Program-made: the position numbers and the translations under genes | Part shown: positions 63,900 to 64,000 of the stretch, piece by piece | How the letters are laid out: each line of letters begins with the position of its first letter | Position numbering within the stretch: the stretch's first letter is position 1 | DNA from: an uncultured Muribaculaceae bacterium | GTDB taxonomy: Bacteria > Bacteroidota > Bacteroidia > Bacteroidales > Muribaculaceae | Length of the DNA: 64,000 nt | Direction: 5' to 3' | Assembly (NCBI GenBank): GCA_910579995.1 | Contig: CAJTWH010000003.1 | Span: 85,712 to 149,711 of the forward strand | Notes under the pieces: model-generated | The model's input: the letters and a program-made list of their open reading frames with translations, nothing else | What the model was told of the DNA's origin: nothing | The model's database searches: none

Positions 63900-64000
63900 T
63901 TATTTGGGCAGGTGGAAAACTGTGGATATTTCGGTCATCTGCTCATCGGACATGCCGTCGGGTACGAAGCCCATCGAGCGGGCGCACATGTAGATGTTGG
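63900..64000 (-). CDS. 3' end of an unidentified minus-strand gene
   Basis: Only the last 33 residues are in the window. On the minus strand the frame ends CARSMGFVPDGMSDEQMTEI then STVFHLPK and a TAA at 63900-63902. The codon use looks like that of the neighbours and a hairpin lies just past the stop, so it is likely a real gene. I do not recognise the family from this piece. Confidence 0.5.
   Translation of the reverse strand, partial: NIYMCARSMGFVPDGMSDEQMTEISTVFHLPK

Noticed and set aside
1..64000. CRISPR array, tRNA or rRNA genes
   Set aside because: No regularly spaced direct repeats, no cloverleaf-like TTCGA-containing segment and no rRNA core sequence was recognised by eye; a covariance search could still find a tRNA I missed.

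Overview
The window looks like chromosomal DNA from a gut-type member of the Bacteroidales, most like Muribaculaceae. This is inferred from tandem SusC/SusD pairs, a giant hybrid two-component sensor, many secreted glycan-active enzymes, short type IX secretion-like C-terminal tails, few Shine-Dalgarno sequences, and many TAnnTTTG-type -7 boxes 5' of genes. No rRNA, tRNA, CRISPR array, transposase or phage gene was seen.

Left part (1-19.7 kb), mostly housekeeping. The end of an RND adaptor and a complete RND pump run up to a shared terminator. FGAM synthase (purL) and a secreted glycerophosphodiesterase follow on the minus strand. A DHA2-type MFS exporter sits behind a promoter, a long structured leader and a very strong intrinsic terminator that leaves only 12 bases before its start codon. 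Then come a GH35 enzyme, an unknown secreted protein, an ECF sigma factor with a membrane-protein partner, a GHL10-type hydrolase with an overlapping GT2 gene, and a ptb-buk operon.

Central part (19.7-47.2 kb), a polysaccharide utilisation locus on the minus strand. The 5' operon (47.2 to 39.4 kb) encodes a GH78-like enzyme and three tandem paralogous TIM-barrel proteins of a GH71/GH99-like type. The next unit starts at its own promoter near 39.28 kb. It encodes SusC-SusD-SusC-SusD, two tandem small secreted beta-sandwich proteins, a large TIM-barrel protein with a DEP motif, a phosphodiester glycosidase and a GH3 enzyme. The spaces between the later genes hold an intrinsic terminator and strong hairpins, which should give graded expression along the unit.

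Right part (47.5-64 kb). A hybrid two-component regulator is transcribed away from the PUL and meets, at a palindromic terminator, a minus-strand pair (GH106-like plus a second DEP-motif protein). A plus-strand operon of a GH28-like beta-helix protein, an alpha/beta-hydrolase esterase, a secreted metallo-beta-lactamase-fold protein and a sialate O-acetylesterase-like protein follows. The window ends in the 3' end of an unidentified minus-strand gene.

Together the regulator, transporters, binding proteins and enzymes form one large glycan-degradation region. Rhamnosidase-like, GH28-like, GH35 and acetylesterase members fit a pectin-like (rhamnogalacturonan) or other acetylated, rhamnose-containing glycan. 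The GH71/GH99-like trio and the phosphodiester glycosidase do not fit the textbook pectin set and could mean a second or unusual substrate. The substrate is not proven by the sequence.
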